From positions 23,125,201-23,189,200 of the forward strand of contig NC_092670.1 of NCBI RefSeq assembly GCF_964355755.1: a stretch of DNA of 64,000 nt, in the 5' to 3' direction. A program made the position numbers and the translations under genes. Below the pieces are notes generated by a model. That model had not been told where the DNA came from. It ran no database searches and saw only the letters and a list, made by a program, of their open reading frames with translations. Source of the stretch: Antedon mediterranea (lineage: Eukaryota > Echinodermata > Crinoidea > Comatulida > Antedonidae). Shown here piece after piece: positions 1 to 10,047 of the stretch (positions are counted from its first letter, which is position 1; the number at the start of each line of letters is the position of its first letter).

Positions 1-171
1 ATAACAGAAGTTAATCACAAGGAAACAACTAATAAACAAAAGTTTATTACAAAACCATTTTTGCAAAAGCAAAAGTGTAAAACCTTGAAGATAACAGAAG
101 TTAATCACAAGGAAACAACTAATAAACAAAAGTTTATTACAAAACCATTTTTGCAAAAGCAAAAGTGTAAA
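1..171 (+). repeat. 90 bp tandem repeats in Helentron A leader
   Basis: Two units begin with ATAACAGAAGTTAATCACAA at 1 and 91. The second is cut short near 171, where the leader continues with AGTTAAAGTTTG. The same repeats occur upstream of copy B (43,371-43,732), so more units probably lie to the left of the window. The unit contains several AAAGTTTATT/AAAAGC-type A-rich words and has no coding look. Confidence 0.9.
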
Positions 172-729
172 GTTAAAGTTTGATTATACAAACAAAAGTT
201 TGAAGAATAAAACAGAAGCTTATTATAAAGAAATAAATATTAAACAGAGTTTATTACAAAAGAATTAATTAAAGAAGATTTAAAGATCACTTTTATTTGA
301 ATCTGTTATTAAGTAGAATTGTAAAAAGAATAAAAATTAGAATCTGAAACTATTTAGCACAACCAAGTATTAAAGAGAAGTTTAAAATAATATTTATAAT
401 AATATTAAATAGTATTTCATTAAGCCAATATTAAGCAGAAGCTAATTTTTTTATTCAGTGAAATTGTATAATTGAACTATTGAAAAAAAAGCAGACAAAA
501 AAAAAATATATTAAAAGAAAAAAAATTAGGACAAAAATTAAAAATCATAGAAACAAAAGACAATATATAATTGAAGTGTTTTTGGAATTTTAATAATTTA
601 TTTTGTTTTAGCAAGGATTTCTTGAATTGATAAAAAGAACTTAATTGTAATATTCATTGGAATTGCAGAATACAAAGTTTATTAATTTGAAGAAATTTGT
701 AGGTTTGTTTCTTATACAAATTTTGAATA
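172..729 (+). other. AT-rich 5' leader of Helentron A
   Basis: A-rich, gene-free sequence between the 90 bp repeats and the ATG at 730. It is conserved, with small indels, at 43,733-44,288 before copy B. No TATA box or splice pair could be assigned with confidence. It probably carries the promoter or the untranslated leader of the transposon gene. Confidence 0.6.
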
Positions 730-3700
730 ATGGATATGGAATTCATAACATTAGTTGGTATCTTTTTGTTGATTATCTTTACAATGATAATTTATTTGTG
801 TAAGAATGTGAATAAAGAAGTTACAAGTAAAAAGCAGATTTTTGTCAATACAACTGGTAATGTTAATAATGGAGTTATGGATAAGACAGCAGAATTTAAA
901 ATAGTTGTTAATGACATCTTGGACCTACTTGATGAATGCTGTTCAACTGAGAATGTCAAAGACGACAGAAATGATGATACAGGTAATGTCAATTGTGAAT
1001 TTATGAAAGATACAACTGAATTTAAAGGAATAATTGATGATATCATAAACATATTATCTTATGGTACAGAGGTCACTTCAGAGTTTGATGATACATGCGA
1101 TTTCTGTAATATTGAAGTGAAAGTAGACGACAATTGCATAACATGTGACTGTTGTAGTCAATATTTTCATGTGAAATGTGTAAGAGATGTTTTTGAAGAC
1201 AAACTATGTAATTCCAGGGTAATTTGGATTTGTTCAATGTGTGGGAATAGTAATTTTGTTAATAACATGTTGGGTGAAATAGGTATTCCCTGTCATTTCA
1301 ATAGATATACGATTCTAGAACCTGATGAATCTGTCACTGCAGACTTTCCAGAATTAACGAAAAATAAAGAAAAACGTTGTAATAATGCCACATTAAAATG
1401 TCAACAAACAGGAAGTGAAGATTTACTTGGTAGTGATTGGATGAGAGTAAGATCAAAGAAAAGAACCGACAACAAAAAAAAAAGATGTAAAAATAGAGGA
1501 AATAAGAAAAGGAGAAAGCCCGTTATAAATGGTATAAGTTTAGAACCAGGTGTAAAATATATTGGCAAAGGTGTAAAAGATTTCTATGAAAGACGAAATA
1601 ATAACAAAATGGAATGGAATATGAATACAAATACTTACAGAGAATACAACAAAGAAAATTCTAAAACGAATGTATTGGGAAATTCACAAACAATATTTGA
1701 CGACAGTGGTAGGCCTATGTGTGATGTTTTGAAAAATACAAAAGTAACAAACGGAATACAACAACAATCAGGTGGTGGTTCGAAACGTTTACGAAATAAC
1801 AAAGGTCGTTTTGTCAAAACTAAGAAGATTGATAACAAAAAAGCACAAGGTAATGTGAATTTAAAGAATGATTGCGATACTATGAAAGATATAAAGAACA
1901 TGGGTAATAATGACAATTCTGAAACGAAAACTGACGAGGATTTTAAAATAGAATGTACTGTAGAAAACGACAACACAGCGACTGACGATGCGAAAGCACA
2001 AAATAATAGCAAAATGAATGACAGAAGTAGAATAATTGATTGTAATGGTACAGATCATAAAAATCAAACATGTGCAAGTTGTGAATTTGAGGAAAATGAA
2101 GTATTGATAATTGATGACGGATGCAAAGAAGCAGTGACTGAAAAAATTAGGTCCCATACTAAACCTAAATGTGACCAACATACTATCGATCTGGATATTG
2201 AAGTTTTAACAAAAAATAATTTTTCGGAAGAATTGATAATCTATGATGTACCAAAACAAAAAAATACACGAAATAGGCAGAAAACACTATCAATAAATGA
2301 ATTACAAGTATATAATAGTAATGAAAATATAACTGTAGCACAGGGTAATTTTAATCAAGGGAATTATAGATTTGGCTTTGCAAGTGGTAAACAGTGTGTT
2401 GCAAATAGTCTTGTAGCTATTCTTTATTCTACAAAGAGGAATGGAAATGATTTTTACACCAAAGACCTTGATACAATATTGACTCTTGGAAATGAGTTGT
2501 ACCGTTACATTCAGAAAGATTCCACTATGCATGAGGACCTTTTGATGATTTCTGAACTGCCCAAAGAATTGGATATCTTGGATAACACATTTGTAATATC
2601 TCCAAAAGAATCAGTTTTTGGCATAATAGATGGAAATATCGAATTTATGGCTGAATATGGAGCCTTGTCATTAAACCAAGCTCTTGAACAAGAATTACAC
2701 CAACATGATGCATTTTTTATGAATTTCAACAGAAGCACATTTTCTATTATCAAACGTGTAAATGGATTTCTTATATTTGATCCACATGCAAGAGATCGAT
2801 TTGGTTGTGTTAGTGAGCATGGAAAGAGTATTTTACTTTACAGTACATCTTGGCAAGGTGTGTACGAATATTGTATTAGATTAGCAAGGTCAATGAACTG
2901 TAATTTACATGAAACCGAGTTTGAACTGACCGGTGTAAATATTGAAAATAAGTCTATGATTTTATGTTCCGCTTCTGTGCTCGATGATAATTGTGAACAA
3001 AGCAACTTGGGAAATGTCGATATTGATGAACCTAGTACGTCTTATCAGTATAAATGTAGTACAAGATTACCAGAAAAAAATATTGATTCTAATGTTAAAG
3101 GCCAAAAACATAATAAAGAAGGTCATGTCTCATCAAGTAATGGATGGCAAAGTGATAGTGATATTGAAATTGTTAATGTTCAGTATGGAGAAAGACCTGA
3201 CAAGAATTTTAAATTTATTCCTATCTCAGAAACACAAAAGAAAAACATGTGTAATGAAGTAGGCATCCGTTGTGAACATACCGATAGGAATTCTGGTATT
3301 AACAGAGCTAGTCAGATTGGACATCCTCTTCAAATTACAAATATTACAGGTGATGGTAATTGTTTTTATCGTGCAATTTCATACATTATTTCTGGGACTG
3401 AAGATAATCATTTACTTTTAAGAAGAGCAATTACTAATCATTTATTGGAAACTGATGACTTATTTATTAATACATTTAGTCACGAATATAGATCAGTTAA
3501 GGAATATGTGTTTAAAAAAAGAGTAATGGATAATGGAACGTGGGCATCCAATACTGAAATAAGTGCAATGGCAAACTTGCTTAATACAGATATTTATTCA
3601 TTTAATGATCAAATTTTAACGTGGCAATTGTTTTCTGCTAAAAAGCCGGGAAGAATAGATTATGTTACAACTGACAATGGTATATATATTTTGTACACCA

Positions 3701-6700
3701 TGAATGTGCATTTTAATGTAGTAGAATCTGTCAATGTGAGTCAAAATAATGTTCAGGAAACAACAGGACAAGTTGATATGAATGTGACATCCCACAATAA
3801 ACTCTCAAAAACAGAGGCGAATTTTTTGGTAAAGGATTCTACAACAAAGAAACGAAAGCAAACGGAAAAAGAACCATTTGAAGATATAGAACCAAAACAC
3901 AAACAGAGTAAAACTGTTGAAAAACCTTGTTCAGAAAGCAGAGTAAAAATATTGAGCAGAAAACGAAAACAATCTTATAGAATTAAAAAAGAAAGAGAAA
4001 AGAATCGACAAAGAATTAAACGGGAAAGAGAAGAAAACAATAATTCAAAAGAAACAAATGAAATCGGAAACAAATATCAAAGTGATTCTGTATACAGAGA
4101 GGAAAAAAAACGCAAAGTAAAAGAGGCACAAAAAATAAGATATGGTGATGATGATTATAAATTCCAAAAGAGGAAGGAAAACAGAGAAAGACAACACAAA
4201 ATGTATAAATGTAAACCTGAATATAATGTTAAGTTACGAAATAAAGCTAAACATAACTACAACATTGATTTGGGTTACCGAAAAACCAAAAAAGAAACCA
4301 AAAAGAATCGATACAACAATGATACAATGTTTAGGCATAAAACTATACAAAATAATAAACAAAGAAATAAGGAGAGGTATCACAATGATCCACAATTTCG
4401 ACAAAATTTGAAGCAAATATTATCAGAGAAGTATTGTAATAATTCACAATTCAGAGAAAACCTTACCCAAAAAATGGCAGAAAAGTATCGGAGTAATTTT
4501 AGATTTCGACAAAACCTTAAGCATAAATTGGCAGAGAAGTATCGGAATAATTTGAAATTTCGGCAAAACTGTAAGCAGAAATTGGCAGAGAAGTATCGGA
4601 GTAATTTGAAATTTAGACAAAACTGTAAAGAAAAATTGGCTGAAAAGTATCGGAGTAATTTGAAATTTAGACAAAAATGCAAAGACGAATTGGCAGAAAA
4701 GTATAGGAATAATTTGAAATTTAGACAAAAATCCAAAGACAAATTGGCAGAAAAGTATAGGAGTAATTTGAAATTTAGACAAAAATGTAAACAAAAATTG
4801 GCTGAGAAATATCGAGGTAATTTAAAATTCCGTCAAAGGTGTAAGCAAAAGTGTAAGCAAAGATTTACAGAAAAGTATCATGGTGATGAAGGGTTCCGGA
4901 AAAAAATCATGAAGAAAAATATGAAAAATCGGGAAAAAATCAAAACAGAAAACACTAATTTTAATATTGTTTTAGAAAACTTCAAGAAAACAGTTTCTCG
5001 TGGTCCTGAATATGTTTGTTGTGTTTGCTTTAAATTGTTATTCAAAGATCAAGTTATGAAGTGCATCAAAGCTAAATACAAAAATCAGGCTTGTATAAAT
5101 GAAAAGTATTTGCATATTTGCAATAATGAAAGTAATAAACATTGTCAATTTGTCGAATCACCAAGGTGTTGTTTATGGATTTGTTTCACATGCCACAGGA
5201 AAATGTTAAACGGGAAAGTTCCTGCAGAAGCCAATTCAAACAATTTACAACTACACGATATTCCTCCTGAGCTCAGGTGTTTAAATAATTTAGAGCAGCA
5301 TTTGATTGGATTAAACATTCCTTTTATGAAATTAATGAATTTACCTAAAGGTGGACAGCATGGAATACATGGACCTGTTGTATGTGTACCTTCAAATACT
5401 ATTGAAACTGTTAAAATGCTGCCTAGACCACAGGTTGATGATCAATTAATATCCGTAAAATTGAAGCGAAAGTTGTCTTACAAAGGTTATTACAAATATA
5501 AATTTGTTAACACTGCCAATGTTATTCAAGCTCTTAAATATTTACAAGATCATAACAAGTGCTATTTTGATATAGCTATTAATGAAGAATGGCACAATTA
5601 TTTATCTGAAGATTACATCGAAAGTGAAACTACTAATGAAGATGAAAACAATGAAGAAGAAGAAAAAGAAGAAGAAGTAGAAGATCGATTATGTGGTGTT
5701 ACCTTTGATACAAGTCTTCAACCTGTTGACAGGCGACAGAATTTGGTTGATGAATATTTTAATGACATAATTTGTTGTGCACCATGTGAAAATAATAGTC
5801 CTATTGCATTGTTAAGTAATAAAAGCAATGAAGCAAAATCATTTCCAGTGTTATTTCCAACAGGACAACCAACATTCCATGATACGAGAGATGTTAAAAT
5901 AACACTTGGACGTTATTTTCACAATAGATTAATGCATATAGATAACAGGTTTGCACAAAATACAGAATTCATATTTTATGCTCAATCTTTATATGAACTT
6001 CAACAAATTTTATCAAGTATTTCCATTGCATTGCGAAAAGGGTCAAGTAAAAAAGATGATTTTAGCAAAGTTACTGTATCCGATTTAAAAAATGTTACCA
6101 AAATTCAGGAGATTTTAAAATCTGATAGGGGTTATAAATTTCTAAAACAAATTCGTGGAACTCCACCGTACTGGCAAGCTACACAAAAAGATATAATAGC
6201 AATGGTTAGACAGATTGGAAAACCAACATTCTTTCTTTCATTCTCAAGTGCTGATTTCCGTTGGAAAGAAATAATGACGACATTGCTAAGTCAGTCTGGA
6301 GACCAAAGAAACATTGAAGAATTAGAATGGGCAGATAAATGTAATTTGTTGAAATCAAATCCAGTGACTGTTGCCAGAATGTTTGATAAACGCTTTCATA
6401 CTTTTTTGAAAAATGTAATTTTGTCTGAAGCACAGCCTATTGGTAAAGTCGTAGATTATTTTTACCGAATTGAATTTCAAATGAGAGGAAGTCCACATGT
6501 TCATATGTTAGTATGGGTTGAAAATGCTCCTATTTTTGGTACAGATAAAGATAATGAAGTTATTAATTTTGTTGATAAATATATTTCTTGTGCTGTGCCA
6601 TGTGAAACTGTAGATCCTGAACTGAATGAAATTGTTAAAAGTGTGCAAATTCACAGTAAAAGACATTCTAAATCATGTAAAAAAAAGGGAACAAATTGCA

Positions 6701-9700
6701 GATTTAACTTTCCCAGACAACCTTCTGGAAATACATTTGTTATGAGACCTACAATTGTGGATAAAGACAATGATGATAATGATGACAATAAACAAGCAAT
6801 GGAGCTGTTAACCTCAGTAAAAGATGCTGTGACTAATGAAGAAACATATAAAAATGCAATAGAACTTTTCCAAAGTTTAGGTATTACACAGAGTGCATTT
6901 GAGAAAGCAAATAATTGTGTAGCTACTGAGGAAAAAATTGTTATAAAGAGAAACCCTCAAGATGTGTGGGTAAATCAATATAATCCTTCCTTATTGAGAG
7001 CATGGAATGCTAATATGGATATTCAATATATTACAAATGTATATGCATGTATAATTTACGTTATAGGATATATGTCAAAATCTGAACGTGAAATGGGTTT
7101 ACTGTTAAATCATGCAGCATCAGAAGTAAAAGAAGGCAATGAAGATGCTAGGCAAAGTTTGCGAAAACTTGGTAATGTTTATATGAATAATCGAGAAGTG
7201 TCTGCACAAGAAAGTATTTATCGTGTTTGTAGTTTAAGATTAAAAGAATGTTCAAGGAAAGTTGAGTTTATCCCAGTAGGACCTAATCCTGTCAGAATGA
7301 GTTTACCACTAAGTGTAATTAAAAACAAAGAAGATGATGATGTAAGTGCATGGTTGCCAAATAAGATCGACAAATATAAAGCTCGACCTAATAGTTCTGA
7401 ATTTAATAAAATGTGCCTTGCAAAATTTTGTTCGGAATATAGAATATTGAGTTCATCAGAAATGAAAGGAAACAAACAAAAAAAGAATGTATTTCAGTTA
7501 AAAAAACAGTTGGGATTCATCCAAAAAAGAACACGAACTAGTAATGCTATAGTAAGATACCCTCGATTTCCAATGGATACAGCACCTGAGAAATATTTTT
7601 TGAGTATACTTCAGTTATTTCTACCATTTCGAAAAGATGAACAGTTAAAACCTCCAAATTTTGAAACGTACGAACAATTTCATGAGGAAGGATGTGTGAA
7701 ATTATGTGACTGTCAATTACAAACGGTAAAGTCAATAGTTCATGGAAACATGGAACAATATGAAAAAAGTGCTGATGATGTTGAAGAAGCACAGGAATGT
7801 TTATCAAAATTTGGACCACAAGAAGATGCATGGAGCCTATTATGTCCAGAAAGTGAAAAAGAAAGGTTAGACAACCCAAAGCCTAATGTAGAGGTTGATG
7901 ATGAAGAAGATGAATTTTTCATTCCAGATTTTGGAATTCAAAAAAATCATACATCTAAAGTAGAATCTAACTCATCTAATATTCCAAGACCAGAATTGAA
8001 CAAAATGATTCGATCTTTAAATGAAAAACAACAACATATATTTTATAAGACAAGACAATGGTGTTTAGACAAAGCTAATGGTAAAAAACCTGAAGCATTT
8101 TACACTTTCATAACTGGTGGCGCTGGTACAGGAAAAAGTCATTTGGTAAACTGTATTTATAATGAAGCGACACGTATTCTTGGAAAAATTATGGAAAATC
8201 CCGATGATTTGTCAATATTGAAATTAGCTCCTACAGGAATCGCAGCATATAATATTAAAGGCCAAACAATTCATAGCGCTTTGTCTATCCCGATTAATAT
8301 TTCACTTCCGTATCAACCACTTGGAGAAGAAAAAATAAGTGCACTTCGTAATCAGTTGCGTCAGTTGCAAATTGTTATTATAGATGAAATATCAATGGTA
8401 AATCAAAGGTTACTTTGGTATATCCACGGACGATTAAGGCAAATAAAACAAGTACGCAACGATAGTCCATTTGGTAACATTTCAGTAATTGCTGTTGGTG
8501 ATTTTTATCAGTTACCCCCAGTGATGGGCAGTTCGTTATATAAAGACACATTGGAAAGCTCACTGTGGTTAGATAACTTTAAGCAAATACAGTTAGACCA
8601 AATCATGAGACAAAAAGAAGATAAAGAATTTGCTTTATTGTTAAACAAATTGCGTACAAAAGAAAAACATGATTGTTTGTCTGATAACGATTTATTTGTT
8701 TTAAAATCACGTGAAACAGGGGAAGAATGTGAAGATGCTGTTCATATTTACCCACGCAATAAACAAGTTGATGAATGGAATAAAAAAATGTTGCACAAAA
8801 TCTGTACAGACATTGTATGCATTGAAGCAGAAGATAGTGTAGTAAACGCCAAGAAACAGAGCAAAATTTGTGACAAACCTCGGAATTCACGTCAAACTAG
8901 TTTACTAAATTATTTGTGGATTGCACTTAATGCCAGAGTGATGTTGATTAAAAATGTAGATGTTAAAAAAGGCTTGACGAATGGATGTATGGGACATGTT
9001 TATGAAATAGTCAAACCCAATAATAACGCCAAACCAGTATCTATTAAAGTAAAGTTTGATAATAATGAAATCGGTGTTCAGGCAATTGAAATGTTTAAAG
9101 AATCTATGGGGAATAAATATAGTCGAAAACAATTTCCTCTCAAATTAGCATATGCATGCACAGTTCATAAAGTCCAAGGATTGACAATGAATGAAGCAGT
9201 AGTTTGCCTTAAAAATACATTTGCACCTGGACAAGCATACGTAGCCCTCAGTCGTGTTACTTCAATATCTGGACTTACTATTGAACATCTTAATCCTAAT
9301 CTGATTTATTGTGATCCAAATATAAAGAAATGCTTAAATAATATGGATTCATATGTACAATGTGAAAATCAAGGTCATGATTCGGATTCTAAATTTTCAA
9401 TAATGTTACATAATATTCAAGGACTTAAGCAACATTTTGCTGATCTTCAGTGCAATGATTTGTTTATGAATTCTAGTATCATATGTCTGACTGAAACGTG
9501 GTTGAATAAAGATGAAGATGTTTTTGAAGTAAATATTCAGCCGTATAAATTGTATCACCAAGCAAGGTATGATTCGTATTCTAATAGAAATGATCTGAGT
9601 TCCAAATTGAAAAATCAGGCTCATGGCGGTGTTGCAGTGTATACCAAAAACACGTTTTCAAGCAGATTAAACATACCTAATTATGATATAGAAGCAGTTT

Positions 9701-10047
9701 CATTTTTAATAACAAGTCCAATTTCAGTTTCCGTGTCAGTAATTTATCGACCCCCAAGCTATGATATTAATCAATTCTGTCAAAATTTGAGAAAATATTT
9801 GGAAGAGTTACAAAAAGTGAGTACAAAATGTATTTTAATGGGTGATTTTAATGAAAATCTTTTCAAACAATCTTCCAGAGTGAAAAATTTAATGTCAGAG
9901 AATGAGTACCGACAACATGTTACATGTTCCACCACTGAAAACAATACATTGATTGATCATGTCTATAGCAAAGGTCTTGATTCAGTACAGGCTGAAGTAA
10001 TTCCAATTTATTATAGCTATCATGAAGCCATTCACATTAAATTTTAA
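730..10047 (+). CDS. Helentron polyprotein: PHD / protease-like / OTU / Rep / PIF1 helicase / endonuclease (copy A, 3105 aa)
   Basis: A single uninterrupted frame. Domains in order: hydrophobic segment, residues about 5-25; PHD-like finger 123-171 (CDFC, CDCC, FHVKC, CSMC); Cys/His protease-like domain about 545-720 with Cys556 and Asp684-Pro-His686; OTU domain about 870-1000 with GDGNC (Cys878) and His994; Lys/Arg-rich region with ten 18-residue repeats 1215-1390; Cys-rich domain about 1424-1500 (CCVC, CFTCH), probably the DUF6570-type region of such proteins; acidic linker near 1640-1655; Rep nuclease with His1923-Val-His1925 and Tyr2110/Tyr2114; PIF1 helicase with Walker A GGAGTGKS (Lys2469), IIDEIS (Asp2552-Glu2553), GDFYQLPP and AYVALSRV (2836-2843); endonuclease-like domain 2889-3105. 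By family knowledge Rep nicks and joins single strands and the helicase unwinds during rolling-circle transposition. The start is the first ATG, in a position conserved in copy B. The open frame suggests recent activity or selection. Confidence 0.93.
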   Translation: MDMEFITLVGIFLLIIFTMIIYLCKNVNKEVTSKKQIFVNTTGNVNNGVMDKTAEFKIVVNDILDLLDECCSTENVKDDRNDDTGNVNCEFMKDTTEFKGIIDDIINILSYGTEVTSEFDDTCDFCNIEVKVDDNCITCDCCSQYFHVKCVRDVFEDKLCNSRVIWICSMCGNSNFVNNMLGEIGIPCHFNRYTILEPDESVTADFPELTKNKEKRCNNATLKCQQTGSEDLLGSDWMRVRSKKRTDNKKKRCKNRGNKKRRKPVINGISLEPGVKYIGKGVKDFYERRNNNKMEWNMNTNTYREYNKENSKTNVLGNSQTIFDDSGRPMCDVLKNTKVTNGIQQQSGGGSKRLRNNKGRFVKTKKIDNKKAQGNVNLKNDCDTMKDIKNMGNNDNSETKTDEDFKIECTVENDNTATDDAKAQNNSKMNDRSRIIDCNGTDHKNQTCASCEFEENEVLIIDDGCKEAVTEKIRSHTKPKCDQHTIDLDIEVLTKNNFSEELIIYDVPKQKNTRNRQKTLSINELQVYNSNENITVAQGNFNQGNYRFGFASGKQCVANSLVAILYSTKRNGNDFYTKDLDTILTLGNELYRYIQKDSTMHEDLLMISELPKELDILDNTFVISPKESVFGIIDGNIEFMAEYGALSLNQALEQELHQHDAFFMNFNRSTFSIIKRVNGFLIFDPHARDRFGCVSEHGKSILLYSTSWQGVYEYCIRLARSMNCNLHETEFELTGVNIENKSMILCSASVLDDNCEQSNLGNVDIDEPSTSYQYKCSTRLPEKNIDSNVKGQKHNKEGHVSSSNGWQSDSDIEIVNVQYGERPDKNFKFIPISETQKKNMCNEVGIRCEHTDRNSGINRASQIGHPLQITNITGDGNCFYRAISYIISGTEDNHLLLRRAITNHLLETDDLFINTFSHEYRSVKEYVFKKRVMDNGTWASNTEISAMANLLNTDIYSFNDQILTWQLFSAKKPGRIDYVTTDNGIYILYTMNVHFNVVESVNVSQNNVQETTGQVDMNVTSHNKLSKTEANFLVKDSTTKKRKQTEKEPFEDIEPKHKQSKTVEKPCSESRVKILSRKRKQSYRIKKEREKNRQRIKREREENNNSKETNEIGNKYQSDSVYREEKKRKVKEAQKIRYGDDDYKFQKRKENRERQHKMYKCKPEYNVKLRNKAKHNYNIDLGYRKTKKETKKNRYNNDTMFRHKTIQNNKQRNKERYHNDPQFRQNLKQILSEKYCNNSQFRENLTQKMAEKYRSNFRFRQNLKHKLAEKYRNNLKFRQNCKQKLAEKYRSNLKFRQNCKEKLAEKYRSNLKFRQKCKDELAEKYRNNLKFRQKSKDKLAEKYRSNLKFRQKCKQKLAEKYRGNLKFRQRCKQKCKQRFTEKYHGDEGFRKKIMKKNMKNREKIKTENTNFNIVLENFKKTVSRGPEYVCCVCFKLLFKDQVMKCIKAKYKNQACINEKYLHICNNESNKHCQFVESPRCCLWICFTCHRKMLNGKVPAEANSNNLQLHDIPPELRCLNNLEQHLIGLNIPFMKLMNLPKGGQHGIHGPVVCVPSNTIETVKMLPRPQVDDQLISVKLKRKLSYKGYYKYKFVNTANVIQALKYLQDHNKCYFDIAINEEWHNYLSEDYIESETTNEDENNEEEEKEEEVEDRLCGVTFDTSLQPVDRRQNLVDEYFNDIICCAPCENNSPIALLSNKSNEAKSFPVLFPTGQPTFHDTRDVKITLGRYFHNRLMHIDNRFAQNTEFIFYAQSLYELQQILSSISIALRKGSSKKDDFSKVTVSDLKNVTKIQEILKSDRGYKFLKQIRGTPPYWQATQKDIIAMVRQIGKPTFFLSFSSADFRWKEIMTTLLSQSGDQRNIEELEWADKCNLLKSNPVTVARMFDKRFHTFLKNVILSEAQPIGKVVDYFYRIEFQMRGSPHVHMLVWVENAPIFGTDKDNEVINFVDKYISCAVPCETVDPELNEIVKSVQIHSKRHSKSCKKKGTNCRFNFPRQPSGNTFVMRPTIVDKDNDDNDDNKQAMELLTSVKDAVTNEETYKNAIELFQSLGITQSAFEKANNCVATEEKIVIKRNPQDVWVNQYNPSLLRAWNANMDIQYITNVYACIIYVIGYMSKSEREMGLLLNHAASEVKEGNEDARQSLRKLGNVYMNNREVSAQESIYRVCSLRLKECSRKVEFIPVGPNPVRMSLPLSVIKNKEDDDVSAWLPNKIDKYKARPNSSEFNKMCLAKFCSEYRILSSSEMKGNKQKKNVFQLKKQLGFIQKRTRTSNAIVRYPRFPMDTAPEKYFLSILQLFLPFRKDEQLKPPNFETYEQFHEEGCVKLCDCQLQTVKSIVHGNMEQYEKSADDVEEAQECLSKFGPQEDAWSLLCPESEKERLDNPKPNVEVDDEEDEFFIPDFGIQKNHTSKVESNSSNIPRPELNKMIRSLNEKQQHIFYKTRQWCLDKANGKKPEAFYTFITGGAGTGKSHLVNCIYNEATRILGKIMENPDDLSILKLAPTGIAAYNIKGQTIHSALSIPINISLPYQPLGEEKISALRNQLRQLQIVIIDEISMVNQRLLWYIHGRLRQIKQVRNDSPFGNISVIAVGDFYQLPPVMGSSLYKDTLESSLWLDNFKQIQLDQIMRQKEDKEFALLLNKLRTKEKHDCLSDNDLFVLKSRETGEECEDAVHIYPRNKQVDEWNKKMLHKICTDIVCIEAEDSVVNAKKQSKICDKPRNSRQTSLLNYLWIALNARVMLIKNVDVKKGLTNGCMGHVYEIVKPNNNAKPVSIKVKFDNNEIGVQAIEMFKESMGNKYSRKQFPLKLAYACTVHKVQGLTMNEAVVCLKNTFAPGQAYVALSRVTSISGLTIEHLNPNLIYCDPNIKKCLNNMDSYVQCENQGHDSDSKFSIMLHNIQGLKQHFADLQCNDLFMNSSIICLTETWLNKDEDVFEVNIQPYKLYHQARYDSYSNRNDLSSKLKNQAHGGVAVYTKNTFSSRLNIPNYDIEAVSFLITSPISVSVSVIYRPPSYDINQFCQNLRKYLEELQKVSTKCILMGDFNENLFKQSSRVKNLMSENEYRQHVTCSTTENNTLIDHVYSKGLDSVQAEVIPIYYSYHEAIHIKF
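4372..4896 (+). repeat. In-frame 54 bp minisatellite coding ten 18-residue basic repeats (copy A)
   Basis: The repeated protein unit resembles KLAEKYRSNLKFRQNCKQ. Ten units run from ERYHND to EKYHGDEGF, the outer ones being more diverged. Units carry many Lys, Arg and aromatic residues and are predicted here to be helical nucleic-acid-contacting segments, which is inference. Copy B has 13 units. Confidence 0.9.

Noticed and set aside
4380-4794. Minus-strand frames of 116-130 codons opposite the 54 bp repeats
   Set aside because: They mirror the in-frame repeat of the real plus-strand gene and have no independent support.
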